Source: Trichoplusia ni (lineage: Eukaryota; Arthropoda; Insecta; Lepidoptera; Noctuidae). Taken from it: a stretch of DNA of 64,000 nucleotides. Below the pieces are notes generated by a model that searched no databases, was not told where the DNA came from, and was given only the letters and a program-made list of their open reading frames with translations. Every line of letters begins with the position of its first letter. Positions within the stretch are counted from its first letter, which is position 1. The DNA lies in the NCBI RefSeq assembly GCF_003590095.1, contig NC_039481.1:6696001-6760000 (forward strand), in the 5' to 3' direction. Made by a program: the position numbers and the translations under genes. Shown here piece after piece: positions 1 to 12,038 of this stretch.

Positions 1-2355
1 TAGATGATACCTATAATAATCATAGTGTATCTTTAAGAAATTAGATTGTCACAGTAATGTATAAAGAAAAATGTTCATAATGGATGTGATTGGTTTCTGT
101 ATGATATTAAGAATTTTTGAACCAATCTCATTAGCTTTTAAGAAAAAGTTTCATACCTACCGATCCTGGTGTTAGTTTATGGTATGTTGACTTTTTGACT
201 CAGATTGTATAGGGTTGACTACCTTAAATTCATCACATTTAAGAAAAATAAGAATGTTTTAATAGAGTAAATGGATGACAGGTTACAATAATTTCCAACA
301 AAATGATTGGCAGGCACCACTGCCATAGAGAAAGATTTTTGCAGTTGGGAAAGCAAGGTGGTGCACTACAGGGGGTATGGGAGCTTCTTGCTTCCACAAT
401 TTCTTACTGATGGTAATCTTTGTATTCAAAAAGAAGATTATACTGCTATAAATAAGCAAATGTTTTGTAAAATAAAATCTGAGTAGTTGAATAAGTACAA
501 TAGGTGTAATTTTAGTATGTATGATATTTGCCTTTGTATTTAACAAAAGTAGAATTAAAATGTTCCTAACAAACAACTTCTCAACAGTATTTTTGAAAAT
601 TGTATATTTGTAAGTAAGTACATGAAATAAATTTTGACAATCAATTGATAATAATATTATTTCTATAAATACATTATCCATGTCAGTTTGAATTAATAAC
701 TGGTAGATAAAGAAGTCAATTCTGAATTAAATTTACTTTTTTTTAGCACAATGCTTTAATTTACATGCCTGTCTTCACTTTAACTTACTACAATCCTATT
801 GCATCTATTTTCTCGTACCTGTTAACATATAAAAAATGTTCATTCTCTTTTGACACACTCCCTGGGGGAGCTACAAAAAATAGTCCATATTTTTATCAAA
901 TAATATGTAATTTTTGATACAATTAAGAGATGAAAGAATAGTCCAAAAGTATTTATTTCTATGAACAGATGTTTCACGAAGTAGGGTTTTAGTCATAACA
1001 CAATCAGCTCCAACATCATGATATCTAAAGACTGTCAACAGATTTATCTGTAAAAATGTTATTATATTCTATCAACATTACGGTATCAATTGTTTCATTT
1101 TTAACACATACGCATCTCATATGTACCTCCTACTCCTACTAAAATGATATCCTTTTGAAGTTGTCCACACCGCCGCAACGTGCGAATTTATTACTGCGTT
1201 AACGGCAAGTGAAGTAAAAAACCTACCATAGGCACAAAGTGCACATAATTAACTAGTATCTAGAGTATTTAAAGAAAGTGCAGGTCTGGGTACCGCCATT
1301 TATATCACAAATTATTTTTCGTACCGAAGCTGTATAGTAGAGCTAGGGCCTGATTATAAAAAAATGCATTTTCGTCAAAGCCTGGAGATCCGTTACACGG
1401 TCAGTCATAGGTACACCGAACCACCAACCGCCATAAAAATCCTGGCTATTCATAAGTCACCAGACTGCAAGTTTTCCTGGAAAGCACATCGATTAAAGAG
1501 AAAGATAATTTGTTGAGAACGTAAGTTTTCCCTTTTACATAAGCATTTATTTATTTATTTAAAACCACATGTAACTATCATCACAGGCTTAACCTAATAC
1601 AATAGTGTAGTTATAATTGTAGGTCTAGGTATAGTTATTCTTAACATCCATTACTAATATGAAATACAAAATAACGATTTCCGTTTGCGCTACAGGCGCA
1701 TCACTTGACACCTGTATGCATAATTACAAATCCGTGCAACCAAGTAACGGCTTATTGTATAAGAGTAAAACCATAACAATTCCGATCTTCTCATATCAAA
1801 ACAATAGTTAGCCATATTACTGTAGTAGCCACACTGTTGGAAAACTTCAGGACTGTTTATCACTATAAGACAACTCTAGGTGTAAATCCACATTTTACGG
1901 AAATTATCTAAGCTCCTTGGAGTTGTGCTTGTAGTGTATTTTTTTTCTCATTTGCACAATCAAGCATTATACCTACTCAACAAGCTTTACCAGCCCTAAT
2001 AAGTCTTGGTTTTGTACATCGTACCTACGTCGTAACTTATTTGGGATTTAGACTAACTTATTTTACAAAGATAGATGCAGATTATTCAAGTTAAATTGAT
2101 TGCCTGATGAGGAAGATGAAACATACGATACAGTATAAGACTATCAGACCCAGTGTAGAAAATCTATTTAGATAATCTCTCTCCTTTCTGCCAGTAGGTA
2201 GTAAATTTTCACTAGTATTTTCGTCGTAGTTGACCGCTAGAATGCAGATACCCAAAGAAAGATAAAAAATATTGATCTTACATTTTTAGTATCTTGTCCT
2301 AAAAACTAAACAAGGAAGTGGTTATCCTACATATTTCGGTGAACGATTCCAAATA
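1..2355. other. AT-rich non-coding stretch, no gene recognised
   Basis: I see no exon with a recognisable product here. A minus-strand open frame of 132 codons at 283-681 is AT-rich, has no family resemblance and no convincing splice context, so I do not call it. Short TTTA repeats lie near 1545-1562. The stretch may hold the end or a large intron of a gene outside the window, but nothing in the sequence shows that. Confidence 0.5.
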
Positions 2356-2361
2356 CCTTTG

Positions 2362-2369
2362 TATATAAA
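2362..2369 (+). promoter_or_regulatory. TATA box of the Fcp3C-like gene
   Basis: The octamer TATATAAA lies 62 bases upstream of the last base before the start codon of the small secreted-protein gene. An arthropod-type initiator context (CCAGTTG) follows about 30 bases downstream, which is the usual TATA-to-start spacing and leaves a short leader of roughly 35-40 bases. A strong TATA element fits a gene expressed at a high level in a limited tissue. Confidence 0.55.
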
Positions 2370-2430
2370 TGGTGTGGAATCAGAGCTCGCCACCAGTTGA
2401 GTCGCCTCCGCTGTAGACGCTACATCCAAC

Positions 2431-3394
2431 ATGTCTGTAAGAGTATTGCTTTGTGACCTATGCGTCATCCTGCTGTTTGGACTGAACTTCATCTTGGCTG
2501 ACGAGAAACCAAACATGTACGTAGATTTTTATTCTAAACATCATAATTCATCAGCGAAGCTTTCGATTTGATTTTATTTTTCCAGTTTTCGATTAAGAAG
2601 AACGTTGTCTTTCCTGGCTCCAACAATTTAACGTCAAGTTCATCAAATACCCGTGATCATTCTTGATTTCAATAAAGCATAAGTGTTTGTGTACCTTTGT
2701 CTTAGTTTACCGGCGCCAGACGATGGCCCTAAAGGCAACTGTTCGTGTGGCGGATTTGCGACTAGTTCGATAGAACCCGGTAGTCAGCCTCTCCTCTCAC
2801 AGACACCGGGGCTGGTCGTCAAGTGTGACGATGAAGGAGCGGGTACGTGCAAGAGTCTCTGCAATGCCTTGGCGACCGCTACCAAAGCGAAGGGACCCGA
2901 AGTCTTATGCAATAGACTAAAGAACGCGAAGGAATTAAAGGTACCTCGTCATATTTTTTATTGCATCTGTGCAGAAACCGCATTTACCTAATACTGTTCA
3001 TCGTACAATTACTGCGCATTGTTAACCTTTTAGCTCTATACAATATTGTGGTCTAGAAGGTACTTACAGAGGCCAGAATCTGTTAATTTACTCATATCTA
3101 GGGAGACCTCTTTCTATCTAAATAGAACCTATCAAAAATTTAACGTACAAAATAAAATTAATCTCCTATCAAATTCCAATAAGTAATTTAACTAAAATTC
3201 ACCCGGTACTAACTTGTTTAAAATTATTTATTTTGCAGTTGTCAGCGTTCTACCAGATTTGCGACAAGCCGTGGACGTATGCCGAACTGACCGCTGACGT
3301 GCCGTTGTGCTGCGAAGAATCCAAGGTGAAGCCCTGCCCCTCCGTGGAGAAGACGAACACCACAGACACAGTAGACGCTAAGACAGTTATGTAA
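2431..3394 (+). CDS. secreted cysteine-rich protein, follicle cell protein 3C-1-like
   Basis: Three coding exons join in frame: 2431-2516, 2706-2940 and 3239-3394, giving 158 residues. The start is the first ATG after the TATA box. It opens a hydrophobic signal peptide (about residues 1-23, ending near LADEK). The mature part has the layout I associate with Drosophila follicle cell protein 3C-1: a C-x-C-G-x-F box (CSCGGF), a C-x4-C-x3-C group, a later LC, then a YQICDKPW segment and a CCEES box near the C-terminus. Family members are small extracellular proteins first described from follicle cells that make the eggshell; no enzymatic role is known to me. A poly(A) signal AATAAA lies near 3577. 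The exon structure and signal peptide are seen directly. The family name rests on cysteine spacing recalled from memory, so it is likely rather than certain. Confidence 0.7.
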
Positions 3395-5467
3395 CGCCCC
3401 GGCTATTTATGTGTATTGTGGTAGAACTTAGACGTGCATTTATTATAGTAAATGAATGATTATTTAAAAATTAGGTAGTTTTTGTTTATAAGAAATCATC
3501 CTACTCTCTACTATAATTCCTACAATATTATTCCTTATAATTCCTTACTACTACTGACTACCCGCTTAGGCAGAGCAATAAAACAAACAGATAGGGTAAA
3601 ACGATATATTTACATCTAATTTCTTGTTATGTATAGAAAGTTTTGTATATTTTCCGGAGAAATCCATATTATTGTTAACGATTTCTTAACACGGTGGTCA
3701 GGCAAACCAAGTACATACGAAAAAGCATAAAACGGGAAACAAATCATAGTTCATCTTTCGGTATAGTTTACATATAATTTCAATAGTTATAAGAAAGCAA
3801 AGTCGTCGAATTTCTCACAGATGGAAAATCTATGACATAAAATTTATTCATAATCACATATTACTCAACCATAGACATCGTAGACAGTCTATAAGGAAAG
3901 ACAATCGCAAAATATTATCTAAATTTGAAATGTTGAAACTATAATTCAGACCTATATATATTTCGTTGTATTAATTTACAATGCAATGGAGCCTGTATTT
4001 GGTCTGTAGTTGCGCAAATGTGATGAACATTACAGAATACACATTATCTGATGAGTAGATAATAGTTTTCGGAATGAGATTTAAACTGCAGGGCCCCGAT
4101 TCTGCTATTTACAGTGGCTGTTGAATTAATGGCAATAGAATTCAATTTGAAATTATTCCTATTCCCTTAAGCATTTTGTCATAATTGGAAGCTAATTGTT
4201 TTGACCTTGAGTGTGATTGTGTAGTAAAAATGCTTAAGAGAATACAAAAAGTGTCATTTGAGCCAATTTTCATTCATTCATTGGCTATTGTTAATAGCAG
4301 AATCGGGGCTCAGGTTGCTTGTTGGTACCACTGCTATATTCTATCTAGTATAATGCTAATTCACGCGGTGTCTGGTGGGTGAATTCGGTATTGGCATACA
4401 CTGCATACATTGGCAGAGAACGGTTTCACTTAAAATCCATCAAATTAATTCTACTACTGTCCTCGACAATATCCTAAGATCTCATTCAACTAAAAATACA
4501 TACTTCTTCATAAAAATACCCAAAAACTAAAATACTTATTGCACTACATTTGTAGGCAATATTTTCACTACTATCACGAACTTGATATTCATATATTTAC
4601 AAGTACGTGACCTTATCATAAATACCCTTGCTAACAGGCAGATAGCCTTGATTCCTGTGTCTTCCTACACAACAGTAAAAAGTTTAATTAAGGCCAAGCT
4701 TTCAACTTTGCTCCATACAAAATATTCATTTAATATTTTAATTCATTTTATATTATTTGATCATGGTTTTATTTTGTGGTCAGTCCTCAAATACCAATTA
4801 TGTAGTAAAATTCCTGTAAGATATGCATTTACTAATGATGACACCGAGAATCACTTCGGTATATCGTAAAACAATATTTAAGGAATACTTAGTATGGATC
4901 TTATTCGTGAGTATTAGCGACTATTCCTACACCGGACAAAGTTGGTTATTATTGCATAAATACACAAACAATAATGCACATGTTTGGTCTACGTTCTACA
5001 CAAACAACTAAAAGGAACAACTCGACACTTTCAGTGTATTCAGCATAAAACCTGTTTAATTAGTATTTTAGACAGATTTAAAACCATTATAATCATGTTT
5101 TTAATTAAAAGTTATTAATGTCAAAATCCTAAAATACGTTTGAGAACTAGGTACATTTTTTTATTTTGAGTAAGTTTTATTGCATTAACTGATGTACAGA
5201 GCTATATAACAAACCATTCACAATAGGCAACAAACATTTTAACTTTTTCTTGAAAATTATTACGTACGATATTACTATTGAGTTATACAAGTATCAGTCA
5301 TTTGTCTGCTTCAAGATAGGCAGGTCGAGGTATAAAAGCATTGAAAAAAAAATGTTTTTAAAAAGCTGAACAATCGAGTGATTTTTTCAATTACAATTTG
5401 CATTGAACATGTGTACATGTTCAATGTCACTAATCTGTACTCTTGTAATGTCTGTTATGGAAAGTAT
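3395..5467. other. intergenic spacer containing a MITE copy
   Basis: This spacer separates the 3' ends of the Fcp3C-like gene (+) and GPALPP1 (-). It holds a palindromic repeat at 4091-4311, listed separately. AATAAA signals for the minus-strand gene read near 5176-5181 and 5159-5164 (as TTTATT on the plus strand). The open frames between 4582 and 5011 are AT-rich with no recognisable product. Confidence 0.55.
4091..4311. mobile_element. MITE-like element, copy 1
   Basis: The left end begins GGGCCCCGATTCTGCTATT. The right end reads as the reverse complement of almost the same sequence (AATAGCAGAATCGGGGCTC), so the element has terminal inverted repeats extending, imperfectly, for roughly 40 bases. 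It is about 220 bp long and has no coding capacity. A second copy, in the opposite orientation, lies at 62553-62804 and shares internal blocks such as AATTTGAAATTATTCCTATT and TTGACCTTGAGTGT. I could not define a clear target-site duplication. This fits a miniature inverted-repeat DNA transposon. Confidence 0.7.
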
Positions 5468-8142
5468 TTACAAATACTTAGCTTCGCCTCGCGAGAACCT
5501 CGTGTTCAATTCCTGCGCTTTCTTTATGATAGATTTCTTTTGCGCCTCGTCGAAGCGGTTCACTTGAAGGTCCACGTCACGGCTGAAGGGCCGTCGCTCT
5601 TTTTTGCCATCCTCTTTTTCTTCTTTCTGTAGCAGAAAATCAAACAGTTATTACGAATTATTCTATAACGGTTTCCTTGTGTGTATGTGTATTATACCTC
5701 AACTTAGATAAACCCAACTGTGGTTCCTAATAATGAGCTGATTCATTATTGCAAAATTCATGGTCATTGGCCAAGATGTAAAAATTAAAGTAGGGTTGTT
5801 TAATGTACCTTTTTCTTCTTTTTCAACTTCTTTTGATGCAGATCAAGCAGGCTTTCTTCTCTCTTGTGTTTCTTTTTATGTTTTCTGGAAGGGGAGAGTT
5901 ATTATATAAAAATAAAGACCATATTATTATATTTAACAATACAGCTGAATAAGCCCAATAATTCAATTACTTATACATCTAAGACCATTAGTCACATTTA
6001 CATAACCTTAAACATGCATTCCTCCATGTTAAGTCCATTAGTAGTTCATGTACATTACATCAGGGAGTAAAAGTGGTAAACATTACATTTAGCGGCGACT
6101 CACTTGACAGCAGATTCCTGTTCTTCATCCCTGTTGGCGATGTGTCGCATCTTGGCTTCTTCCTTTAATGATAACTCTATATCTTCCTCCTTCGCCAAAC
6201 CGGCAGCTTTCCTTGCTTTCTCCTCAGGAGTGTCTGTCCAACTTGATCTGTTAGGAGGTAAGTTCATTACGTATTAAATAAAAAGTAGGTAAATATTTTA
6301 CGAAAAATAATGTTCGTCTCTCTGAACTCCCAGCAGCCTAAAAAGGAGATAGTGTGGGATGGCGTGATAGAGTCAAGTTGTGATTATTTGCGAGATTTGC
6401 GTACCCACAGACCACACTTAATTAAGGGCGAGGAGATAATTTTAAGTAAAGCTTATCGTAAGTTATACCATACCTGTCAGACATATCTGGACCCGCCTTC
6501 GCTCGGAAGCTTCGAGCCTCTAACCCTAATATTTTCGCCTTTCCTTCTGGCAACTCCAACATCCATTTTTCTCTAGATTTTACATTTGAGGACTCTGATG
6601 GTCCATCTAAATTCTTTATTTTAATGTCCAAAGCCCGTTCTTCAAGGCGCCGGTGAGCGTCGGACCACTTCTCTTCAGAACCGACGGGTAGTGGACCAAT
6701 GCCTATATCTTCATCTGAACTCTCATACTTGATAACTTCGCGTTCCTTCTCAGCTAGTGTTTTACGCATATTATCAGGAATAGATGGGCCTAGAATAAAG
6801 TTCGTACAAATATTTTATAAGCTAGATTATATATCTAATGTCTTTGGGAAACTGTTGCGTTTATAATTCATCATAATAGTAGATATGAAACAAAATGGGG
6901 AGAGTCCATTAGTGTAGTGCTGTTATTGTGTATTTACAAGTAAAAATAATTGAATTTGTTACCTATATTTTTCGGCTTTTTTTGTAAATGAGGAGGTAGA
7001 GCTGGTCCCTCTGTATCTGGTGAAGCACTCCGATCAAACCGCTTCTCGAGGTGAGGGGGCAGCGCGGGCCCACACACGTCGATCGCTGTTTTATCGGCTT
7101 TAGGGGTCGAACGTCTTAGCTTGTGCCGTAAATCTGTTGGATCAATTTCCATTTCACTTAGAGAGTCATCACTTAATATCTCACCTTCTTCACAACTATC
7201 CTTCTGTGCCACTTTTTGTGTAGATGTGACCTCCTCCACGACCTCTGGTTCATCCATGGGAACATCAGCTTTTAGGTCAATATCAGTTGTGCTACTTACT
7301 TCTACTAACATTGAAGAATCTCTTTCTCTGTCTTTACTGGACTTTGAACTTTTTCTTTTGTGTTTTTTCTTATGCTTTTTCTTTTTCGTCTTGATAAGTT
7401 CTTTTTCTAGATTCAAAAGTTTTGCCCTTAGTCTTTCATCATCAGAGGAATCGATTTCACTGGAGTCCTCTGATTTTTCTTTTATGACAGCTGGTATCAT
7501 GTTATAGTAGGAGCCAGGTAACACTTCCTCAGAGGCATCAGTGTCATGTTCTTCAATTACAATGGGGCTTTCGCTTCTCCGCTTTACTGGAACAGTAGGT
7601 GGGGGTTTATATATTTCGGATCTTTTCACTTTATGTTCAGGGGACAGAGATTTTTCTCTTGATTTCTTAACAGGCCTCTCAGGACTCTTAGCTCGCTCTG
7701 TGTGACGCCGTTCCTCCTTGACATCTCTTTCTCTCCTATTATCATGTGCGACATGAGACCTAGATGCAGATCCAGAGTGTTTATGTCTATCCCTACTACT
7801 ACTTCTGTGTTCTTTAACAGTTTTTGGTTTATCACTTAAATCTTTGTGTCTGCTTCTATCATGTCTTGGACTTCTATCTCTAGAGTGCCTCCTTCTAATA
7901 GGAGAATGTCTAGAGTACCTGTGCCTGTCTCTATCCCTATCTCTTGAATGCCTGTCTACATGATCCCTATCTTCTCTCTTTCTATCAAAGTTCCTGTTAA
8001 ATCTTTCATGGCCTGAGGGCCTACTTCTTCCTGAATCTCTAGGGTTGTCAGCCCTTAAATTTGAAGGCCTTTCTTCTTGTGTTTTTGTACGACCCTTGAA
8101 TCGACCTGTTTCAGAATCACTGCTTGACTCATCTGAAATCAT
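5468..8142 (-). CDS. GPALPP1: GPALPP motifs-containing protein 1 with RS-rich N-terminus
   Basis: Five coding exons on the minus strand (8142-6963, 6789-6474, 6247-6104, 5884-5809, 5626-5468) join in frame to 624 residues. The C-terminal part matches the conserved region of GPALPP1 (DUF3752): IGPLPVG, a REKWMLELP segment, SSWTDTPEEKARK, SLLDLHQKKLKKK and DLQVNRFDEAQKK before the stop. Two GPALPPHL motifs lie at about residues 358-365 and 379-386. The N-terminal 200 or so residues are dense in RD, RS, RH and SR repeats, like splicing factors, which the shorter vertebrate protein (about 340 residues) lacks. The protein is expected to be nuclear; its biochemical role is not established. The ATG lies only 9 bases after a strong splice acceptor (pyrimidine run ending in AG at 8151), so a non-coding first exon must lie upstream. 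Poly(A) signals lie about 290 bases downstream of the stop. Confidence 0.88.
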
Positions 8143-8251
8143 ATTGGTACCTAAAAACAAAAAAAGAGGTTTTAAAACAGGAATAAAAAAGATTGTCTAA
8201 TTTACACACTACCTTTATTATATACATATGTACAAAAACTACAGCTTATAA

Positions 8252-9265
8252 TTAGAACATTTTTGCTATTTTCTTAGCGCTGTAACGGACTGACTTGAGA
8301 AACCCCGCAGTGAGAATGCCCTTCAAAGATTGCCTCACACTAGACTGCCAGACTATATCCTTCAGTATTTGTGTTAATATAACAGCACAATCAACGTCAT
8401 AAGCAACAGCTCGTAGTACATCTTCCATGTCTTGTTGCAGGCCACCATGATTCCAGAATTTCACTATTTTTTGTTGGGGTACCATAGGTAACTGCATTAA
8501 GTGGTGCAATTTAGTTTCAGGATGCAGATCCTGGTGGCACTTGGCTTCTCCTGGAGTGAAGTCAACATAGGCATGGAATTGCTGCAAAATTGGTTGGTAC
8601 AGTTCACGAAAACTCAGTAATTGTGGCTGTACTATGTTCCTTACTTTGTTTTTATTTTCCCCGAAGGTCATTCTAAAATCGCCAGCATAGCTTAAGTTTG
8701 ATATGGCGAAATAAAAGTCATACTCAGAAAATGTTTCAGGTAAAGTAAGAAGAGCTGTGTGAACAGCGGAGCGTAGATTTGACTGAAGAGCATTTTGCAA
8801 CTGAGAGCTATTGGTTTGCTTAATGATTTCTACTGGTTTGTGTAGTCTGCCAGCTAGGTAAAGATCATTCCAATCTAGTAAATCAGCAATCAAATCTTTT
8901 TGGGATACAACACCATACTTTATGAGAATATTTTCTTCTTTCATTTCAACTAGAGTGTTAAAATACACTTTTGCGGCCCAGTTCTCCTGAAATCTTGCAA
9001 CAACACCCTTGCCCAGGAACCGTAGCGCGGAGTAATGTGATGGATTTACTGCGATGTTAGCTCCATGCCAACGATACGAGTTATCAACGCAGTATATTAA
9101 ATCGATCATATTCTGTTTTTTATTGTTCCCTATTTGTGGCTTCACTGCTGATCCGTAGGCGAAACAGAATGTAAAATTCTGTGGGAATTTGGACAATATC
9201 CTGTAATACAGCGGCGATACATCTTTGGCCACGCCGGTCATAGCCTTTATAGCTGCTGAAGCCAT
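8252..9265 (-). CDS. Tam41: phosphatidate cytidylyltransferase, mitochondrial (Tam41)
   Basis: A single uninterrupted frame of 337 residues starts at the ATG at 9265. The product is the Tam41-type CDP-diacylglycerol synthase of the inner mitochondrial membrane, which converts phosphatidic acid and CTP into CDP-DAG for cardiolipin synthesis. Seen in the sequence: FAYGSAVKPQ (nucleotidyltransferase GS motif), the acidic strand MIDLIYCVD with its two aspartates, HYSALRFLG, KYGVVSQKDLIADLLDW, LYLAGRLHKPV, SYAGDFRM and SVRQSLKGILTAG, all in the order found in yeast and human Tam41. Length is close to the family norm. AATAAA at 8219-8214 lies about 33 bases after the stop, giving a compact 3' end. 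It lies only about 110 bases upstream of the GPALPP1 start codon on the same strand, and head-to-head with CSN6 across about 870 bases. Confidence 0.93.
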   Translation of the reverse strand: MASAAIKAMTGVAKDVSPLYYRILSKFPQNFTFCFAYGSAVKPQIGNNKKQNMIDLIYCVDNSYRWHGANIAVNPSHYSALRFLGKGVVARFQENWAAKVYFNTLVEMKEENILIKYGVVSQKDLIADLLDWNDLYLAGRLHKPVEIIKQTNSSQLQNALQSNLRSAVHTALLTLPETFSEYDFYFAISNLSYAGDFRMTFGENKNKVRNIVQPQLLSFRELYQPILQQFHAYVDFTPGEAKCHQDLHPETKLHHLMQLPMVPQQKIVKFWNHGGLQQDMEDVLRAVAYDVDCAVILTQILKDIVWQSSVRQSLKGILTAGFLKSVRYSAKKIAKMF

Positions 9266-10138
9266 TTTTATTGAGTGTAGGATAATAGATTTCTGCTGAC
9301 CTGAGAACAACAGCAGTCCGCTGAAGACACGATGACAGGTGGATAGTCAATGATCCTTGTGTTTATAATGATAAAATAACAACTTTAGCTAAAAGCTAAC
9401 TGCTTATTAGCAGTCATTAGTGCTGTATAGTTTGAATAAGTACAGTCAGATGTTTCAGTTTTCACAAATATTACTATAACCAAATAACACAAACACCATA
9501 ACTCGACCATAGGCCACCGGCCATAAAGCATATATAGCATAGACAGATGCTGATCAAGAAAATTTGTCACAGATAGCATAATAAAGTACTACTATAGGGG
9601 ACATAATAACAATCGGTAATTATTAAAAATGCCACCAATTACTTAAAATACAAATAAAAAAGCTTTTTACTGCATAATATATGTTCTAAAAAACATTACA
9701 AGTCGTGTAAGATTGTATAACCCGAAACAAAACATAGTTTTTATAATTTGTTATTACAATTAATTTAAGTTCCATTTAAAAATATCTCCAATGTCGTGAA
9801 GTGTGTGGACAAATCAACAAAAAAATTGACGTTTTTATATCGTACCAATAGTTTAAAAAGACCCATGATTCTTGTTTAAAAAATAAATTTTTGAGTTTTC
9901 AATATTTTTCACCATCCCTATCGTATCGAAAAGACTCTTGACTGTCTGTGTTTGTCTCTTTGTCTCCTTTGTAGATGTCAAATTGAACTGACGTGAAAAA
10001 ATTAAACTAACTAACGTCAAGAGTCAGGCTGTTGTTCATCGACTTCTATTTATTTATTTGTTGGTGAGGTGTTTAAACTATTGCATGTGCAGCTTTTGTT
10101 GCACAAATTGACTTGTCAATAAGTGATCGAGATTCAGT
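9266..10138. other. divergent spacer between Tam41 (-) and CSN6 (+)
   Basis: About 870 bases separate the start codons of two housekeeping genes transcribed away from each other. It probably holds both promoters and may also carry the non-coding first exon of GPALPP1. I see no TATA box in a convincing position. The minus-strand open frame at 9385-9579 has no recognisable product and is not called. Confidence 0.5.
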
Positions 10139-12038
10139 ATGTCGAGCGCCGACAGAATTGACTTTGAAATGGAGGTTGAGGTGGAGAGTGCTTCATCAGG
10201 GCCGGCAGTAGATCCGCCTAACCCTACATCCCCTGCGCCTCCGACCCCTGGAGGCAACAAAAGCGTGGTAGTTACGACGGCCACCTCCGGCTCAGTCACA
10301 GTGTCTTTACATCCACTTGTCATTATGAATGTTTCTGAGCATTGGACGAGATTACGAGCACAAGAAGGATCTCCGCAAACAGGTATATTTATTTAATTAA
10401 TTATCGTATTGATTTCATCAATGCTGTATACATGGCAGTTACTTATGATTGCTTTTAATTTTCAGTAATTGGAGCAGTTATTGGCAAGCAAAAAGGTCGC
10501 AACATAGAAGTTATGAACTCATTCGAATTAGTGTTTAGTGTGATTGATGGGGATATTATTATCGACAGAGATTACTACAACTTGAAGGAAGAACAATGTG
10601 AGTTTCTAAAATAACTTCTAGTAACAAATAACATGCACTGATTTACATATTATTTTTATATTTGACATGACAATAAAAAAAGTTAACACATGTTGAATAT
10701 GATAAAGTAATCATAATTTTAAAATTGAACACAGTGTCTTCAAGATTTCAGTTCTTATTTATTAAACCCTTATTCCAGTTAAACAAGTGTTTTCGGACAT
10801 GGACTTCCTGGGCTGGTACACAACTGGTGACACTCCCACAGAGAAAGACATTGCTGTCCACAGACAAATCTGTGACATCAATGAGTGCCCCGTCATGTTG
10901 ATGCTCAATCCAGCTGGACGGAATGGTGAAGTGAGTATAATTTTTTTAAGTCTGTTTATCTTTGTTACAGATAAAAAGACTTTTTGGTTACTATTTGAGT
11001 ATGGTAAAGTTGAAAGCTTTTGCTATGTCACTTTCTTTGTCATTTATATATATTGAAAAATTAGTAGATACTTGATTTAAGTTTTAGGCATACATCCTTT
11101 TTTATGTAAATTAACACTGTTATCAAATAGCATTATCTGTTAATGATAAGGTAACTTTTGTTTGTAAACAATGTCATCTAAACTTTTCAGCAACTTCCAG
11201 TAGTACTGTATGAGTCAGTAATAGATGTAGTGAATGGTAGAGCAACCATGTTACTGGCACCTCTTACATACACACTGGCAGCAGAAGAAGCTGAAAGGAT
11301 TGGTGTGGACCATGTTGCCAGGGTGTCCTCTGGTGAAGCTGCTCTCAACAGTTTAGGTAAAGATTATTTATTGATTTTAATTCACCATTACCTTTTCATA
11401 ACCATTTTGTAATAATTTTCTACTCTATCACATTATTATAGAAATAAACAAAACAGATTTTTATGATATTATTAAGATTATTATGTGTTCAATTCTGATT
11501 GTCATGTGCAACCAACACTCTGAAGTTACTACTTTCTTAGTTATAAATTCCTTGTTAATTTTTATATTATATTAAATTCCGTGTAAGTTAATATTAAATT
11601 CTCCTCACCTTAACCCCAACAGTCGCTGAGCACTTAACGGCTCAACGCTCTGCTATCAAGATGTTGGTGTCCCGCGTGCGCGCGGTGCTGGCCACGGTCC
11701 GCGCGATCCGCGACGGCTCGCTGCCGCCGCGGCCTGCACTGTTACGCGAAGCTCGCGCTCTTTCCAACCGACTGCCGCTGCTCACGTCGCAACAGTTCCG
11801 CACACACTTTTATAATGTAAGTACTTCAACTATTTCGGTAATTCTAGATATAATAAATTTTACAGTTACGATTTCTAAACTAACGTATTCTTTTCAGCAA
11901 TGCAATGACGTAGCTCTGATGACGTACCTGGGCACAATCACAAAAGGCTGCAATGCTATCAACCAGCTAGTCAATAGATTTAATGTTCTCTACGACAGAC
12001 AGGGCATGGGTCGTCGTATGAGAGGCCTCTTCTTTTAG
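10139..12038 (+). CDS. CSN6: COP9 signalosome complex subunit 6
   Basis: Six coding exons join in frame (10139-10382, 10466-10597, 10779-10930, 11191-11356, 11623-11816, 11898-12038) to 342 residues. The product is CSN6, the catalytically silent MPN subunit of the COP9 signalosome, which removes Nedd8 from cullins and pairs with CSN5. Diagnostic blocks in order: VSLHPLVIMNVSEHWTR, GKQKGRNIEVMNSFEL, FLGWYTTGD, TYTLAAEEAERIGVDHVAR, AEHLTAQRSAIKML, and the C-terminal DVALMTYLGTITK followed by NVLYDRQGMGRRMRGLFF. No JAMM metal-binding set is present, as expected for an MPN-minus subunit. The first about 50 residues are acidic and proline-rich and poorly conserved. A poly(A) signal AATAAA lies near 12628. 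The 3' end converges with the PARG-like gene. Confidence 0.97.

Noticed and set aside
283..681. 132-codon minus-strand frame
   Set aside because: AT-rich composition, no recognisable domain, no splice or promoter context.
7121..7507. 128-codon plus-strand frame rich in Ser and Phe
   Set aside because: Antisense shadow of the RS/K-rich GPALPP1 exon.
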